The position numbers and the translations under genes are program-made. This document shows positions 25,101 to 32,983 of a stretch of DNA of 41,530 bases, piece by piece. Positions within the stretch are counted from its first letter, which is position 1. Every line of letters begins with the position of its first letter. The notes below the pieces were generated by a model, which did not search any database, was not told the origin of the DNA, and was given only the letters and a program-made list of their open reading frames with translations. The stretch lies in the NCBI GenBank assembly GCA_040882555.1, contig JBBEBC010000028.1, positions 1 to 41,530 on the forward strand, given 5' to 3'. The DNA comes from M30B66 sp040882555. Lineage in GTDB: Bacteria; Bacteroidota; Bacteroidia; M30B66.

Positions 25101-27970
25101 AACTGAATCGTATCGCGACAAATAGAGGAAGGAAATGAAACTTCAGGTATTGGTGGACTCACTAGTATGCTTCTCATTCTAGATGAAATGCAACCGAGGG
25201 TATCAACTACTCTCACCTGTACGGTGTAAGCGCTATTTGCAAAAGGGAAATCCCAGCTTGCTGTATTAGTTGTAGCTGTTCCCTGACCTCCGAAATTCCA
25301 AAGAATTTCTTCAACCATCTCCGGATTATTTATACTAACATCGACCTGCGAGTGTTCGCAAAATGGAGTTTCAGTAAGAGAGAAATCGGGAATTCCTCCT
25401 CCTAGAAAGATAGATTGATCATATTGAAAAGTATCTAAACCATAAGGAGTAATAGCAGTGTAATAAACCGAATAAGCGCCAGGTTGTGAGTAAAGGTGAA
25501 AAGGATTTTGTTGGGTTGAAATGCCTCCATCTCCAAAATGCCATTGAAGAACTAAATGACTTGGATCTTGTTTCTGGAAACGAATATTCAACGGAGCACA
25601 ACCTCTTAATGGCTGTGGAGGAATGCCTGCTTCAATCGGATAAGATCCTCCTGAAGCTGTATCTTGATCCACATCCTCACTAGTAGAATCAAATGGGTCA
25701 CCAGCTCCAAAAAGGAAACAATCTGGCGTTTCTATCTGAAGCGTTACTGGATAATTGCCATCTACAAGATAGGTATGAACTGGGTTCTCTTCTGTTGACG
25801 TATTACCATCTCCAAAGTCCCATAACCAGCCTATTGCGGCAGGATTAGTAGAGTTGAAATTTACAGTTTGAGGGAATGGTCCTGGTTCATATGAGCTAGT
25901 AAATGTAGCGCTTGTGCTTGCAAAATTTACTGCATTGAACTCGATATATGAATAAGAGCAACCGTTTGAAGTTGTTGTTGTTAATGAAACATGATGAGAC
26001 ATCATGTTAGGATAGGTATGAACCGGGTTCTCGGCTGTTGAGGAAGTTCCATCACCAAAATCCCAGAACCAAGAAACGGAGTCATCGCTATCGTCCGAAA
26101 AACTAACAGCGTGTGGTGGGCAAGGATTTATTGTTACATCAAACTCAGGCGTTTCTCCCTCAATAATAATTGTCTGATATTCAGGATAGATTAGTCCGCA
26201 CGGCGAACTATTCTCAACTAGAAGAGAAACAACGTATTCTCCCGCCTCCGTATACATATGAGAAGGACTGATGCCCACTTCTGTATATCCGTCTCCAAAA
26301 TCCCATAAATAGGATTCACCTGGTACTTGCTCGATTTCAAATGATGCTGTAAATGGAGAGCAAGAAGTGATTGGTTGAGGAGCTGTGTAAGTGGCAATCT
26401 CATTACTTGCATATACCATGTCCTCGATTGCAATAGTATCGGAGCAACCAATACCATTACTAACAATTAGAGTTACATCATATTCTCCTAAACTAGAGTA
26501 AACATGATTAGGGTTTTGCTGTGTTGAGCTTGTTCCATCACCAAAATTCCATAGATAAGAACCATTTGCAGATCCAGTATTGGTAAATTGCACATTTAGT
26601 GGAGGACAACCGCTTGTATTAGTAGCAGAAAAGTTAGCAATAGGAGTTGTAACAGTTACTGCTCCATTTATTTGCACCTGTGAAGAGCACCCCGCTGCCG
26701 TTATAGCCGTTAGTCTAACAAATTGTAATCCTCCTGAGGTAAAGGTAATTACAGGTTCGAAATCGGTAGAAGTTTGACCATTTCCAAATGCCCATAAATA
26801 GGAAGTAGCTCCGGAGCTATTGTTATCAATATTTGGTGTTAGAGGAGCGCAACCATTATTATTAGTAACTGAAAATTGAGCTATTGGTAAAGGGTTAGCT
26901 TGAATGTAGTTTGTAGCAGTTGAGGTGTAGGCACAACCGTTAGCCATGGTAACTGTTAATGCAGGTGAAAAACTTCCGCCTTGGTTGTAATTTACAGTTT
27001 GGGTGGCATTTGTAGAAGTTTGACCATTGCCGAAAGTCCACGAATAAGAACTCGCATTTGTTATGTTTGTAGAAAACTGAGTAATCAGAGGAACGCATGC
27101 GCTTGTAACTGTAGCTGCAATAGTTGGTATCGCAGGTGTTTGAATAGTGATGTAGTTATTTCTAATGAGAGTATCGGAACATCCAAAACTATTTGTTATA
27201 ACAAGGCTTACGGAGTAAACTCCGGGACTAGAATATACTTTATTTGGGCTAGCCGATGTAGAAGTTGTTCCGTCCCCAAAACTCCATAAATAGGAGGTGG
27301 CATTAGTAACTGTAGGTGCAAATAAGAATGATTGATTTGGGTTACAGGCAGTAGTTTGATTTACTGAGAAGTTAGCTACTGGAACCGGGTTAACTACAAT
27401 GGGTTGGCTTAGATTATAAACTGATTGACAGCCATTTGAGTTTGTTGCTAAGAGAGATACATGATATGTTCCTGGAAGCGAGTAAACTTTCTGAGGGTTT
27501 TGCTGAAGCGATGAGGTTCCGTCGTCGAAATCCCAGAAATAACTCACTGCACCACTAGTAGTATTGTTAAATTGAAAGGAAGTTAGGCCACTACATCCAT
27601 TATTAGCTGATACTGTAAAAACTGGATTCGGACCGGGAACTGCTGTAATGAGATTTGTTTGAGTAAGCGTATCTCTTTGACCGTTAGTTGAAATTGCTAT
27701 TAAGCTTACTGAATATGTTCCAGTATTTACATAGACATTTTGCGGGTTAGAAAGTGTTGAGAAATTGCCGTTGCCAAAAATCCACTGATAAGTGGCAGCA
27801 CCGGTAGAAGTATTTGTGAAATTTACACTTAGAGGGGCACAGCCTTGGGTAACCGAAACATTGAATCCGGCATTAGGAGTCTGTGCAAAAACACATAAAC
27901 CCCCAAGCATCATAAGAGATGTTATAAGGGAGCGCTTCAAAGAAAATCTTGTTAAGTAGCTTTTTTCCAT
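22157..27970 (-). CDS. Giant secreted PKD-repeat protein lacking a C-terminal sorting domain
   Basis: This 1937-residue protein has a signal peptide (about 1-30, ending CVFAQ). From about 31 to 1590 it holds roughly 19 PKD-type beta modules, 17 with a clear W-x-F core (typical WDFGDGTSS); two are degenerate (FFYTNGQW and YQWFVNGSD). From about 1592 three complete fibronectin-III-like modules follow, with motifs such as IEVDWTPY and YYYRIMATNECG, and a fourth (about 1883-1937) that breaks off at SIITAVDEN, before its last strands. No type A or type B T9SS sorting domain is present, which is unusual for such Bacteroidota surface adhesins. The sequence after the stop does not restore one in another frame. 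The gene lies 10 bp after the small type B sorting-domain gene and surely shares its transcript. An adhesion or surface-fibre role is inferred. Confidence 0.85.
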   Translation of the reverse strand: MEKSYLTRFSLKRSLITSLMMLGGLCVFAQTPNAGFNVSVTQGCAPLSVNFTNTSTGAATYQWIFGNGNFSTLSNPQNVYVNTGTYSVSLIAISTNGQRDTLTQTNLITAVPGPNPVFTVSANNGCSGLTSFQFNNTTSGAVSYFWDFDDGTSSLQQNPQKVYSLPGTYHVSLLATNSNGCQSVYNLSQPIVVNPVPVANFSVNQTTACNPNQSFLFAPTVTNATSYLWSFGDGTTSTSASPNKVYSSPGVYSVSLVITNSFGCSDTLIRNNYITIQTPAIPTIAATVTSACVPLITQFSTNITNASSYSWTFGNGQTSTNATQTVNYNQGGSFSPALTVTMANGCAYTSTATNYIQANPLPIAQFSVTNNNGCAPLTPNIDNNSSGATSYLWAFGNGQTSTDFEPVITFTSGGLQFVRLTAITAAGCSSQVQINGAVTVTTPIANFSATNTSGCPPLNVQFTNTGSANGSYLWNFGDGTSSTQQNPNHVYSSLGEYDVTLIVSNGIGCSDTIAIEDMVYASNEIATYTAPQPITSCSPFTASFEIEQVPGESYLWDFGDGYTEVGISPSHMYTEAGEYVVSLLVENSSPCGLIYPEYQTIIIEGETPEFDVTINPCPPHAVSFSDDSDDSVSWFWDFGDGTSSTAENPVHTYPNMMSHHVSLTTTTSNGCSYSYIEFNAVNFASTSATFTSSYEPGPFPQTVNFNSTNPAAIGWLWDFGDGNTSTEENPVHTYLVDGNYPVTLQIETPDCFLFGAGDPFDSTSEDVDQDTASGGSYPIEAGIPPQPLRGCAPLNIRFQKQDPSHLVLQWHFGDGGISTQQNPFHLYSQPGAYSVYYTAITPYGLDTFQYDQSIFLGGGIPDFSLTETPFCEHSQVDVSINNPEMVEEILWNFGGQGTATTNTASWDFPFANSAYTVQVRVVDTLGCISSRMRSILVSPPIPEVSFPSSICRDTIQFTHNLSNLPGYSFLWDFGDGTTSTEVQPYHFYTWEDEFTVTLTLTSPEGCVTTAPLSHTIRVGFPIIAYTLSDPIVGCTPLSVTFQNNGLGICAFFYTNGQWSGTSTFPNTTYTHVFTVPGNVQFYQRSFSALLPGCMYQELSDSVIRVYDAEADFSFTQEGLCDPIYAEFTDLSEDAVGWDWDFGNGITSDEQNPQMVFNSFPADSISLTITNSHGCTATALKDGLSTLEAEAEANYTGNCNPLPVEFQATEEGMVAWQWDFGDGSTSNLSNPYHLYTQNGNYTATVIVTSAENCRDTVALSFPIDVTGPTAEFNSPTPANCAPSVVEFFDNSTNAVGWFWDFGDGTSATIEDPVKLYDAPGVYDVTLIVFAPNGCSDTLTKLEYVTVLGPATTFSASAASACVGATVNFTDLSVDAIEWEWNFGEGNISLEQNPSFTYYEPGSFVVTLFSKDTLGCSAFYTIPLPIDIHPYPIADFAVTDTTGCAPLSFSAQNQSSGATNYQWFVNGSDFSISANPNFSFIDAGVFNIDMVATNQFGCADTASFSGIEAYLVPVANLTVAQTEGCTPLSVTFNNESYQIDNPTYLWDFGNGNSSTELNPTEVYYNPDFYTVTLTVTNYTGCADTIILPSIIQVYDTLPAPVSPILRVTVNNAQAIGIEWEESLAPDFGSYQLFRKSLVTGQFEMIQVILDPHTVVYEDQGLNTLENVYCYKLQTFDRCGFNIETDSLIEHCSINVEAYTLENHTIEVDWTPYIGKIPSQYRVFRTEENTNNIEDLGTVPGDITTYIDSAVFCPVKYKYDVKAEGLNGQWHVESDSDFDLSDRLPNLFVNQQVNSSRSTVIENRFILTEWTRPLIMGNRVSGYKVFRSEDNNYFTQIAGLPAEQTFYVDQNVDVNNIKYYYRIMATNECGLEGIEGGFSDNVIIKAEAAGDFYIQLEWTPYTGWGEDGVDFYILERQTDDGSWEVLHQLPGSIITAVDEN

Positions 27971-27980
27971 AGTCTAATAC

Positions 27981-28457
27981 TTACTCTCTCGTACCATCTG
28001 CAATTAGTGTAACAGTTCCTTTTTCTTCAGGTAAAGGGTCATTGTTATTGCCAATGGCTTTCACCTGGTATACATATACATCTGTGCTTGTGATAGCCTT
28101 TCCTTCATAGGTGCCATCCCAAAGTTTCTTAATATCATCGCTCACAAAAACAACCTCACCCCAACGATTATAGATTTCCATTTTGAATTCCTTCAAACCC
28201 TCAGCTTTCACTCCAAAAAAGTCATTTACACCATCACCGTTAGGCGTGAAGGCGCTTGGAATATACATGGTTGGCTTTGGTATCGCTTCAGCAACATTAG
28301 ATAGGCTGGTGAGGGTACCATTTGAAATCTTATAAGCTGTTACTCTGTATTTTTTACTCCCATTGTTAACATACGGAGTTGGCTGAGCATTAGCTAAACC
28401 AAATGCGCATAAAATCAGAGTCATAGCCAGAATTGAGCGAGGTAATTTTGTATCCAT
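27981..28457 (-). CDS. Small secreted protein consisting mainly of a T9SS type B (gliding-associated, CHU_C-like) sorting domain
   Basis: This is a 158-residue protein. ATG 28457 gives a standard signal peptide (about 1-25, ending LANAQ); a GTG 33 bases further out is less likely. Residues 35-58 (KKYRVTAYKISNG, then SLSNVAEA) look like the closing strands of a fibronectin-III module. Residues 64-158 form a complete type B sorting domain: MYIPSAFTPNGDGVNDFF, YNRWGEVVF, WDGTYEG and DVYVYQVKA. Such domains normally sit at the end of large adhesins and direct T9SS export; here there is almost no cargo. It is the first gene of a unit with the giant PKD protein, which lacks a sorting domain. It may act as a secretion or anchoring partner in trans. 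The domain is firm, the role is inference. Confidence 0.88.
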   Translation of the reverse strand: MDTKLPRSILAMTLILCAFGLANAQPTPYVNNGSKKYRVTAYKISNGTLTSLSNVAEAIPKPTMYIPSAFTPNGDGVNDFFGVKAEGLKEFKMEIYNRWGEVVFVSDDIKKLWDGTYEGKAITSTDVYVYQVKAIGNNNDPLPEEKGTVTLIADGTRE

Positions 28458-28763
28458 CTTTAAGATTAAATATGTCTTCGATGCTTTCACAGGTGTATTA
28501 CCTTATACCGCTAGAAACTGTTACATGTCGATTTCTCTAAACATAGGAATAGCTTACAGGTGTAAGTTTGATAGATTTCCTACGTGATAAATATTTATAC
28601 TAGGCACAAAATCAGAGGCTTGTATTAAAGAATGGGATTTATTTTATACTTACTGCATGTAAGAATGATACTTACTTTAGGAATAGATGAAATTCAGTTC
28701 CTTGCAGGAGATAGGGGCTTTAATTGCAGGAATTTTCGTTAATTCGTATCGAGCATTCGTATT
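28458..28763. promoter_or_regulatory. Divergent intergenic region with repeated CTTAC half-sites
   Basis: This 306-bp spacer separates the minus-strand adhesin unit from the plus-strand kinase gene. It holds CTTACA-GG-TGTAAG (28553-28566), CTTAC-TGCAT-GTAAG (28649-28663) and another CTTACT (28671-28676). ATACTTACT occurs twice exactly 22 bp apart (28646 and 28668). The first palindrome overlaps TAAGTTTG (28563-28570), a possible plus-strand -7 box. These look like operator sites; the binding protein is unknown. No gene was seen. Confidence 0.35.
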
Positions 28764-29921
28764 ATGCAAGTAGTTCCCATTCATTTAATTCTTTCAGGTG
28801 AAGATGTTAGGAGCGGAGAAGACATTAAAAAGGTGTTTATTCCCCTAAATGGGGCTTTTAATTTGCAATTGATTTTTGAAGAAGGGCAATTAGAAACCCA
28901 TATAAATAATGGGATTGAAGTAGTTGTTTATGCTGCTCATTCTGGTATTTCTTGGCAAGAGTGTTCAAGAAGAATCAGAAATAGTTTTAAGAATGTATTG
29001 TTTATTCTCATGTCTGATGAGGAAAATAATGCTACTGCTATTACTCAAGGTGCCGATTTACTTGTGAGATCTTCGGAAGCTGCGGATCTGCCAATTTTGA
29101 TTGCTTCACTTTTGAAGAGACATAAGAAGGAAGAATTGGTATTACAAGAAATTGAAATTGCTCCCGCATCGTCCAAGGCTGAGATTAATGAGCTTCAACT
29201 AAAGAACAAAGAGCTTAAGAAAATCAATTTTGAACTTGATCGATTTGTTTATTCTGCTTCGCATGATTTAAGAGCCCCGCTCACTTCGGTGTTAGGTTTG
29301 CTTTATCTCATAAGGCTTGAAATGAAAGATGAAGAGGCTCAGAGATTGGTCAATATGATGGAGGAAAGTATCCTGAAGCTTGATAATACAATTCGTGATA
29401 TTGTAGCTTATTCGAGAAATAATCGCACGGAAGTGCAAATAGAACCTTTAAGGATAGGAAACATTATTGAGGATGTATTAATCGGCTTAAAATACATGGA
29501 GGATAATCAGGTGTCGCTTTCCAAATGTGTTCGCTATGAAGATGAAGGGGTTTTCCTTTCGGATAAAAATAGGTTGTCGATTATTCTAACAAATCTAATT
29601 AGTAATGCAATCAGGTATCGCCACCCGGCAAGGGTTCCTGAGGTAATGATAAAAGTCCACAGGGATGATTCTATTCTCAGAATCACTGTCGCCGATAACG
29701 GAATGGGTATTAATGAAAAACATCTCGGGAAAATATTTGAAATGTTTTATCGAACCAGCGACCATTCAACGGGTTCGGGATTAGGTCTTTATATTGTTAA
29801 AGAGACAATTAAGAAGCTGGAAGGAAATATCGAAGTCAATTCAAAAGTGAATGAAGGGTCAATATTCAGAATAAGTCTTCCAATTCTAAAAAAGGCCGGC
29901 ACAAAGCAGTCAGTCAAATGA
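28764..29921 (+). CDS. Soluble sensor histidine kinase with degenerate receiver-like N-terminus
   Basis: This 385-residue protein has no membrane segments. Residues 1-120 look like a receiver domain that has lost its chemistry: the usual acidic pair is absent and the phospho-aspartate strand reads VVVYAAHSG. A short coiled coil (about 138-160) leads to the kinase: H167 in the H-box (SASHDLRAPLTSVLG), N-box NLISNAIRY (N277, N281), G1 box DNGMG (311-315) and G2 box GSGLGL (337-342). It should autophosphorylate on H167 and pass the phosphate to the receiver protein encoded next, whose ATG overlaps this stop by 4 nt (ATGA). The input signal is unknown. A pseudo-receiver may sense by protein contact. 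Confidence 0.9.
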   Translation: MQVVPIHLILSGEDVRSGEDIKKVFIPLNGAFNLQLIFEEGQLETHINNGIEVVVYAAHSGISWQECSRRIRNSFKNVLFILMSDEENNATAITQGADLLVRSSEAADLPILIASLLKRHKKEELVLQEIEIAPASSKAEINELQLKNKELKKINFELDRFVYSASHDLRAPLTSVLGLLYLIRLEMKDEEAQRLVNMMEESILKLDNTIRDIVAYSRNNRTEVQIEPLRIGNIIEDVLIGLKYMEDNQVSLSKCVRYEDEGVFLSDKNRLSIILTNLISNAIRYRHPARVPEVMIKVHRDDSILRITVADNGMGINEKHLGKIFEMFYRTSDHSTGSGLGLYIVKETIKKLEGNIEVNSKVNEGSIFRISLPILKKAGTKQSVK

Positions 29922-30307
29922 ATAAAGTAAACTTAGTTCTGCTTATTGAAGATTCTCCAGTGGACCTGTTTATTCACAAGGAGGTAATTATTAGAAGTGG
30001 GTTGGCAACTACAATAAAATCATCGACAACAGCGGCGGACGCCATAAACTATCTTGCTACTTTAAAGGAAGAAAGCATTCATCCCGACATCATTTTTTTA
30101 GACATCAGGATGCCTAATATGGACGGATTTGAATTTCTCGAAGCGTTTGAGGCTTTACCTGAAGTTGCTAAAAAAGGAATCAAAATCGTCATGCTTTCTT
30201 CTTCTATTGATGATCGAGATTTGACACGCGCAAGATTAAACCCTCATGTTCTAGCATTCATTCCAAAGCCTTTAACCGCTGAGAAACTCCAAGAGCTTTG
30301 GGAATAA
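29918..30307 (+). CDS. Single-domain response regulator, partner of the upstream kinase
   Basis: This 129-residue receiver has E11-D12 as its acidic pair (LLIEDSPVDL), phosphoacceptor D62 in FLDIRMPNMDGF, switch residue S94 in VMLSSS, and K117 in IPKPLT. It has no DNA-binding or enzymatic output, so it either relays phosphate or acts by docking. The 4-nt overlap with the kinase gene implies coupled translation and a dedicated pair. It resembles the receiver at 17885-18298 in size and motif style, as expected for the Bacteroidota family of such regulators. Confidence 0.92.
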   Translation: MNKVNLVLLIEDSPVDLFIHKEVIIRSGLATTIKSSTTAADAINYLATLKEESIHPDIIFLDIRMPNMDGFEFLEAFEALPEVAKKGIKIVMLSSSIDDRDLTRARLNPHVLAFIPKPLTAEKLQELWE

Positions 30308-30339
30308 AAAAAGGCGACTACATATAAGATGCAGCCGCC
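30306..30339 (-). terminator. Intrinsic terminator of the coiled-coil membrane protein gene
   Basis: An 11-bp stem (30313-30323 with 30329-30339, 5-nt loop) pairs fully only as minus-strand RNA, where two positions become G-U wobbles. It is followed on that strand by seven T. It lies about 24 bp past the stop at 30363. Confidence 0.8.
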
Positions 30340-30362
30340 AGAACCTAACCCTTATCTTAATA

Positions 30363-31328
30363 TTACTTCAAAGTAAAGTCAGTAGCACCAATTTGAACTC
30401 CATCGGCATATAGCTCAACCATATAAGTTCCTTCTTTCAAAGGCTCACTTTGGTTGACTTCCCAATTGAGACACAGTTGCATCACCTTGTTATCGTAAAA
30501 TATTTCTTTTTTCACTGAGTACTGAATTTCCATGCCATTCAACAGTGTAAGCATAGACTTATCTCCCAAGGTAAATACTTTCCCGTCAGGATCTTTAATC
30601 GCAGCATAAATCAGTTTTTCCTGCTTGTCTGCAAGCTGATTATCGAGAACTGTAAAACACACTCTAATTCTATCTGCTTTTTTAGCCTTGTCAGTTTGCT
30701 TTTCCTTCGTACCTCCGCCAGAAACCTTAACAGCATCAGCATAAAGTTCATAGGTTTTTAGTCTTTTGGCAATTTCTACAGTCTTGTTAAGCTTATTGTT
30801 TTCTTGCGATAACTTATCGTTCTGAGCAGTTGTTTCTTCAACTAATTTCTGTGCTCTAAAGTTTTCATTTGTAAGTTCTTGGTTTTGTGCTTTTAACTCG
30901 AGAATAACAGCTTCACTTTCATCGTACTGCTGCTGAAGTTCTTCAAGTCTTTGGCGCAAACTCATTCCATTCGAACCATTCATACTTCCACCAGAACGCT
31001 TTAGAGCTTGATAGTCTGCCATTAGCTGAACTACTTTTCCTCTTTCGATTTCAAGTTCAGATCTCAAACCTTCATGAACCTGCATAAGGCTATCATATTT
31101 TGCCGTAAGTAACTGTAATTGATCTCTGTATTCGTCAGTATCAGTTTCAGCTTGTACTTTTTCAGTTTTTAAAGCTTCAGCTTCTGTTTTCAATTCATTA
31201 ACCTGAAAAAACAAGTAGCCTGAAAGAAGCCCAAGAATAGCTATTACCAATATTAAAATGATAACAACAACTCTGTTGTTACCACCTTCTTTTTCTTCTT
31301 GTTCACCTTGTTGGGAGTTATTCTCCAT
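30363..31328 (-). CDS. Single-pass membrane coiled-coil protein of unknown function
   Basis: This is a 321-residue protein. A short acidic cytosolic head (1-18) is followed by one membrane helix (about 20-41, VVVIILILVIAILGLLSGYL) and a long heptad-rich coiled coil (about 43-195, with a Ser/Gly break near 110-120). After a basic linker comes a beta-rich C-terminal domain (about 215-321), with strands such as RVCFTVLDNQ and GTYMVELYADG, like a small Ig-type sandwich. The coiled coil and C-terminal domain are probably periplasmic. Similar proteins are common in Bacteroidota but have no assigned role; a spacer or tether in the envelope is a guess. It is flanked by a strong promoter motif and a terminator, so it is monocistronic. 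Confidence 0.7.
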   Translation of the reverse strand: MENNSQQGEQEEKEGGNNRVVVIILILVIAILGLLSGYLFFQVNELKTEAEALKTEKVQAETDTDEYRDQLQLLTAKYDSLMQVHEGLRSELEIERGKVVQLMADYQALKRSGGSMNGSNGMSLRQRLEELQQQYDESEAVILELKAQNQELTNENFRAQKLVEETTAQNDKLSQENNKLNKTVEIAKRLKTYELYADAVKVSGGGTKEKQTDKAKKADRIRVCFTVLDNQLADKQEKLIYAAIKDPDGKVFTLGDKSMLTLLNGMEIQYSVKKEIFYDNKVMQLCLNWEVNQSEPLKEGTYMVELYADGVQIGATDFTLK

Positions 31329-31355
31329 AATGTAGCGTCATTTTGGTGCGACATG

Positions 31356-31384
31356 CAAAGATATTTTTTTTTAGGTGCTACAAA
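31356..31384 (-). promoter_or_regulatory. Promoter of the coiled-coil membrane protein gene
   Basis: On the minus strand TTTG (31384-31381) is followed after 17 bp by TATCTTTG (31363-31356). Transcription would start near 31350, about 22 nt before the ATG at 31328. Confidence 0.55.
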
Positions 31385-31406
31385 AGCATTCATTCTTAGA
31401 AAACCA

Positions 31407-31414
31407 TATTTTTG
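31407..31414 (+). promoter_or_regulatory. Candidate -7 box for comF-type gene
   Basis: TATTTTTG matches TAnnTTTG and predicts a start near 31420, about 37 nt before the ATG at 31457. It covers the alternative TTG start at 31412, which argues against that start. No -33 TTG at the usual distance. Confidence 0.4.
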
Positions 31415-31456
31415 ATTGTATTTATTTATTACTTATCCATTATTAGTTTATTCTTT

Positions 31457-32140
31457 ATGCTGTCAGAATTTTTTCAACTCTTCTTTCCGAGGAATTGTCA
31501 TTCCTGTGGAGAACCCTTAATTAAACAAGAAAATCTTATTTGTTATTCTTGCCGATACTCACTGCCTAGAACGGGTTTTCATCTTCAGCCGGGCAACCCT
31601 GTTGAGCAGCTTTTTTGGGGCCGAGTCCCATTAACAGCTGCTGCGGCATGCTTTGAGTTTCGCAAATCAGGTGGAGTGCAAAGGCTGTTGCATTTACTGA
31701 AATACAAAGGAAATGAAGATATAGGAAGAGAAATAGGTAGAATTTATGGCAAAGAATTGCTGCAATCAAAAACTTTTTCTGAGTCAGAAATTATATTACC
31801 CGTGCCTTTGCATATTTCAAGGTTAAAAGTCAGGGGTTATAATCAAAGTCGTGTTTTTGCTGAAGGATTAGCTGAATCAATGCCATCGGCAAAGATTGAT
31901 GATTCCTTAAAAAGAATAAACAAGACTGACACCCAAACACAGAAATCCAGATTCGACCGATGGAAGAATGTTGAAACTGTTTTCTCCTTTCAGGATGATG
32001 GCGTGTCGGTAAGAGGCAAACGGGTGCTTTTAGTAGATGATGTAGTTACTACAGGGGCAACATTAGAAGCATGTGCCACACGAATACTACGTGCAGGGGC
32101 AGATTCAGTTAGAGTTGCTTGCATTGCCGCTACTAGATAG
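31457..32140 (+). CDS. comF: ComF family phosphoribosyltransferase-like protein
   Basis: This is a 227-residue protein. An N-terminal zinc-ribbon has C14-x2-C17 (CHSCGEP) and C29-x2-C32 (CYSC). The PRPP-binding motif VLLVDDVVTTGAT lies at 190-202, and the family stretch LPVPLHISRLKVRGYNQS at 114-131. ComF proteins are needed for uptake of single-stranded DNA in naturally competent bacteria, where they act at the cytosolic face of the membrane; in many other genomes their role is not tested. I chose ATG 31457 rather than TTG 31412 because the family begins about here and the promoter box overlaps the outer start. No other competence genes are in the window. Confidence 0.9.
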   Translation: MLSEFFQLFFPRNCHSCGEPLIKQENLICYSCRYSLPRTGFHLQPGNPVEQLFWGRVPLTAAAACFEFRKSGGVQRLLHLLKYKGNEDIGREIGRIYGKELLQSKTFSESEIILPVPLHISRLKVRGYNQSRVFAEGLAESMPSAKIDDSLKRINKTDTQTQKSRFDRWKNVETVFSFQDDGVSVRGKRVLLVDDVVTTGATLEACATRILRAGADSVRVACIAATR

Positions 32141-32398
32141 TGTTCTTTTAGCTTGCTATTCACAGAAGAAATCTAATGCTATTCTAAATTTTATAACGCA
32201 CTATTAGTTGTTCCAACTCCTCATTCATGGCAACTCCTCATTTATTTTTCAATGATTGACGTTTTTCAACTTATTAGAGGTATTAATCCTAACTCAAAAC
32301 ATGTAAATATGTTAAACATTGAATAGACCATATAGCTAACATTAGGTTTCTCAAGTCTATCATTTCTAACTAAAGGTTAAACACTTATGAAATTCCAT

Positions 32399-32875
32399 TT
32401 ATTGGAAATACGTGCCATAGCCTTGCGCATTGGCGCGACTATTAGGAAGGTACATTAATGGATTATGCACATCACTCGCAATTTTCTCATTAAAAAAACG
32501 CATATCCCAAATCCTTCTTACGCCTGCTGGATCGTTGACATGAATTCTTCCACTTGGCTCTACTCCAGTGATCACCACAATATGAGGTGAACGATACCAG
32601 TAACCTGCCGCCCATAGTGGACCATGCCTTGTTAATAAGTCTGCAAGGATAGACCAGGTATATGACATATTAATTTGGTGAACCGACTCTAAACCTACGG
32701 TTCTAGCCAGAGTGACAAACTTAGGCGCAGATATTCCTGTATTTGCTGCATAGATGTGCCCTAGGGGGTTAAACGATTGCCTATATTTAAAAGCCCAAAG
32801 CATTCTTGCACTGGCATGCCAACAGGACATGCTTTTTTCTTGCTTTATTAGTGGAACAGTTGTGTATATCGACAT
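32399..32875 (-). CDS. Papain-like cysteine peptidase (C39_2/C70 AvrRpt2-type fold), stand-alone
   Basis: This 158-residue protein has no signal peptide or membrane segment. It shows a papain-like triad: C18 in SMSCWHASARM, with Q12 (IKQEKS) as oxyanion helper, H98 in PHIVVITGV, and D115 (or N114) in VNDPAG. The CWHAS context and the GHIVVITG-like His strand resemble Peptidase_C39_2 and the AvrRpt2 C70 peptidases. Such domains occur in bacteriocin-processing transporters, plant-pathogen effectors and polymorphic toxins, but here the peptidase is the whole protein. It lies alone between 258 and 449 bp of non-coding DNA with a good promoter. The substrate is unknown, and no immunity-like neighbour is seen. 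Confidence 0.75.
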   Translation of the reverse strand: MSIYTTVPLIKQEKSMSCWHASARMLWAFKYRQSFNPLGHIYAANTGISAPKFVTLARTVGLESVHQINMSYTWSILADLLTRHGPLWAAGYWYRSPHIVVITGVEPSGRIHVNDPAGVRRIWDMRFFNEKIASDVHNPLMYLPNSRANAQGYGTYFQ

Positions 32876-32952
32876 GATTTTACTTGATGTAAATTTTTTA
32901 TTGAAAAACTTCTAAAGTTTAAGGTCGGAATAAATGGTTTTGCTGAATGATA

Positions 32953-32983
32953 CAAAATTATTCACTCCTTCTTTCATTGCAAA
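32953..32983 (-). promoter_or_regulatory. Promoter of the papain-like peptidase gene
   Basis: On the minus strand TTTG (32983-32980) is followed after exactly 19 bp by TAATTTTG (32960-32953), the best full match to the Bacteroidota consensus in the window. The leader to the ATG at 32875 would be about 70 nt. Confidence 0.6.

Noticed and set aside
32214..32242. 12-bp direct repeat CAACTCCTCATT, two copies 17 bp apart start to start
   Set aside because: Only two copies in an otherwise featureless spacer; no link to a mobile element or an operator could be made.
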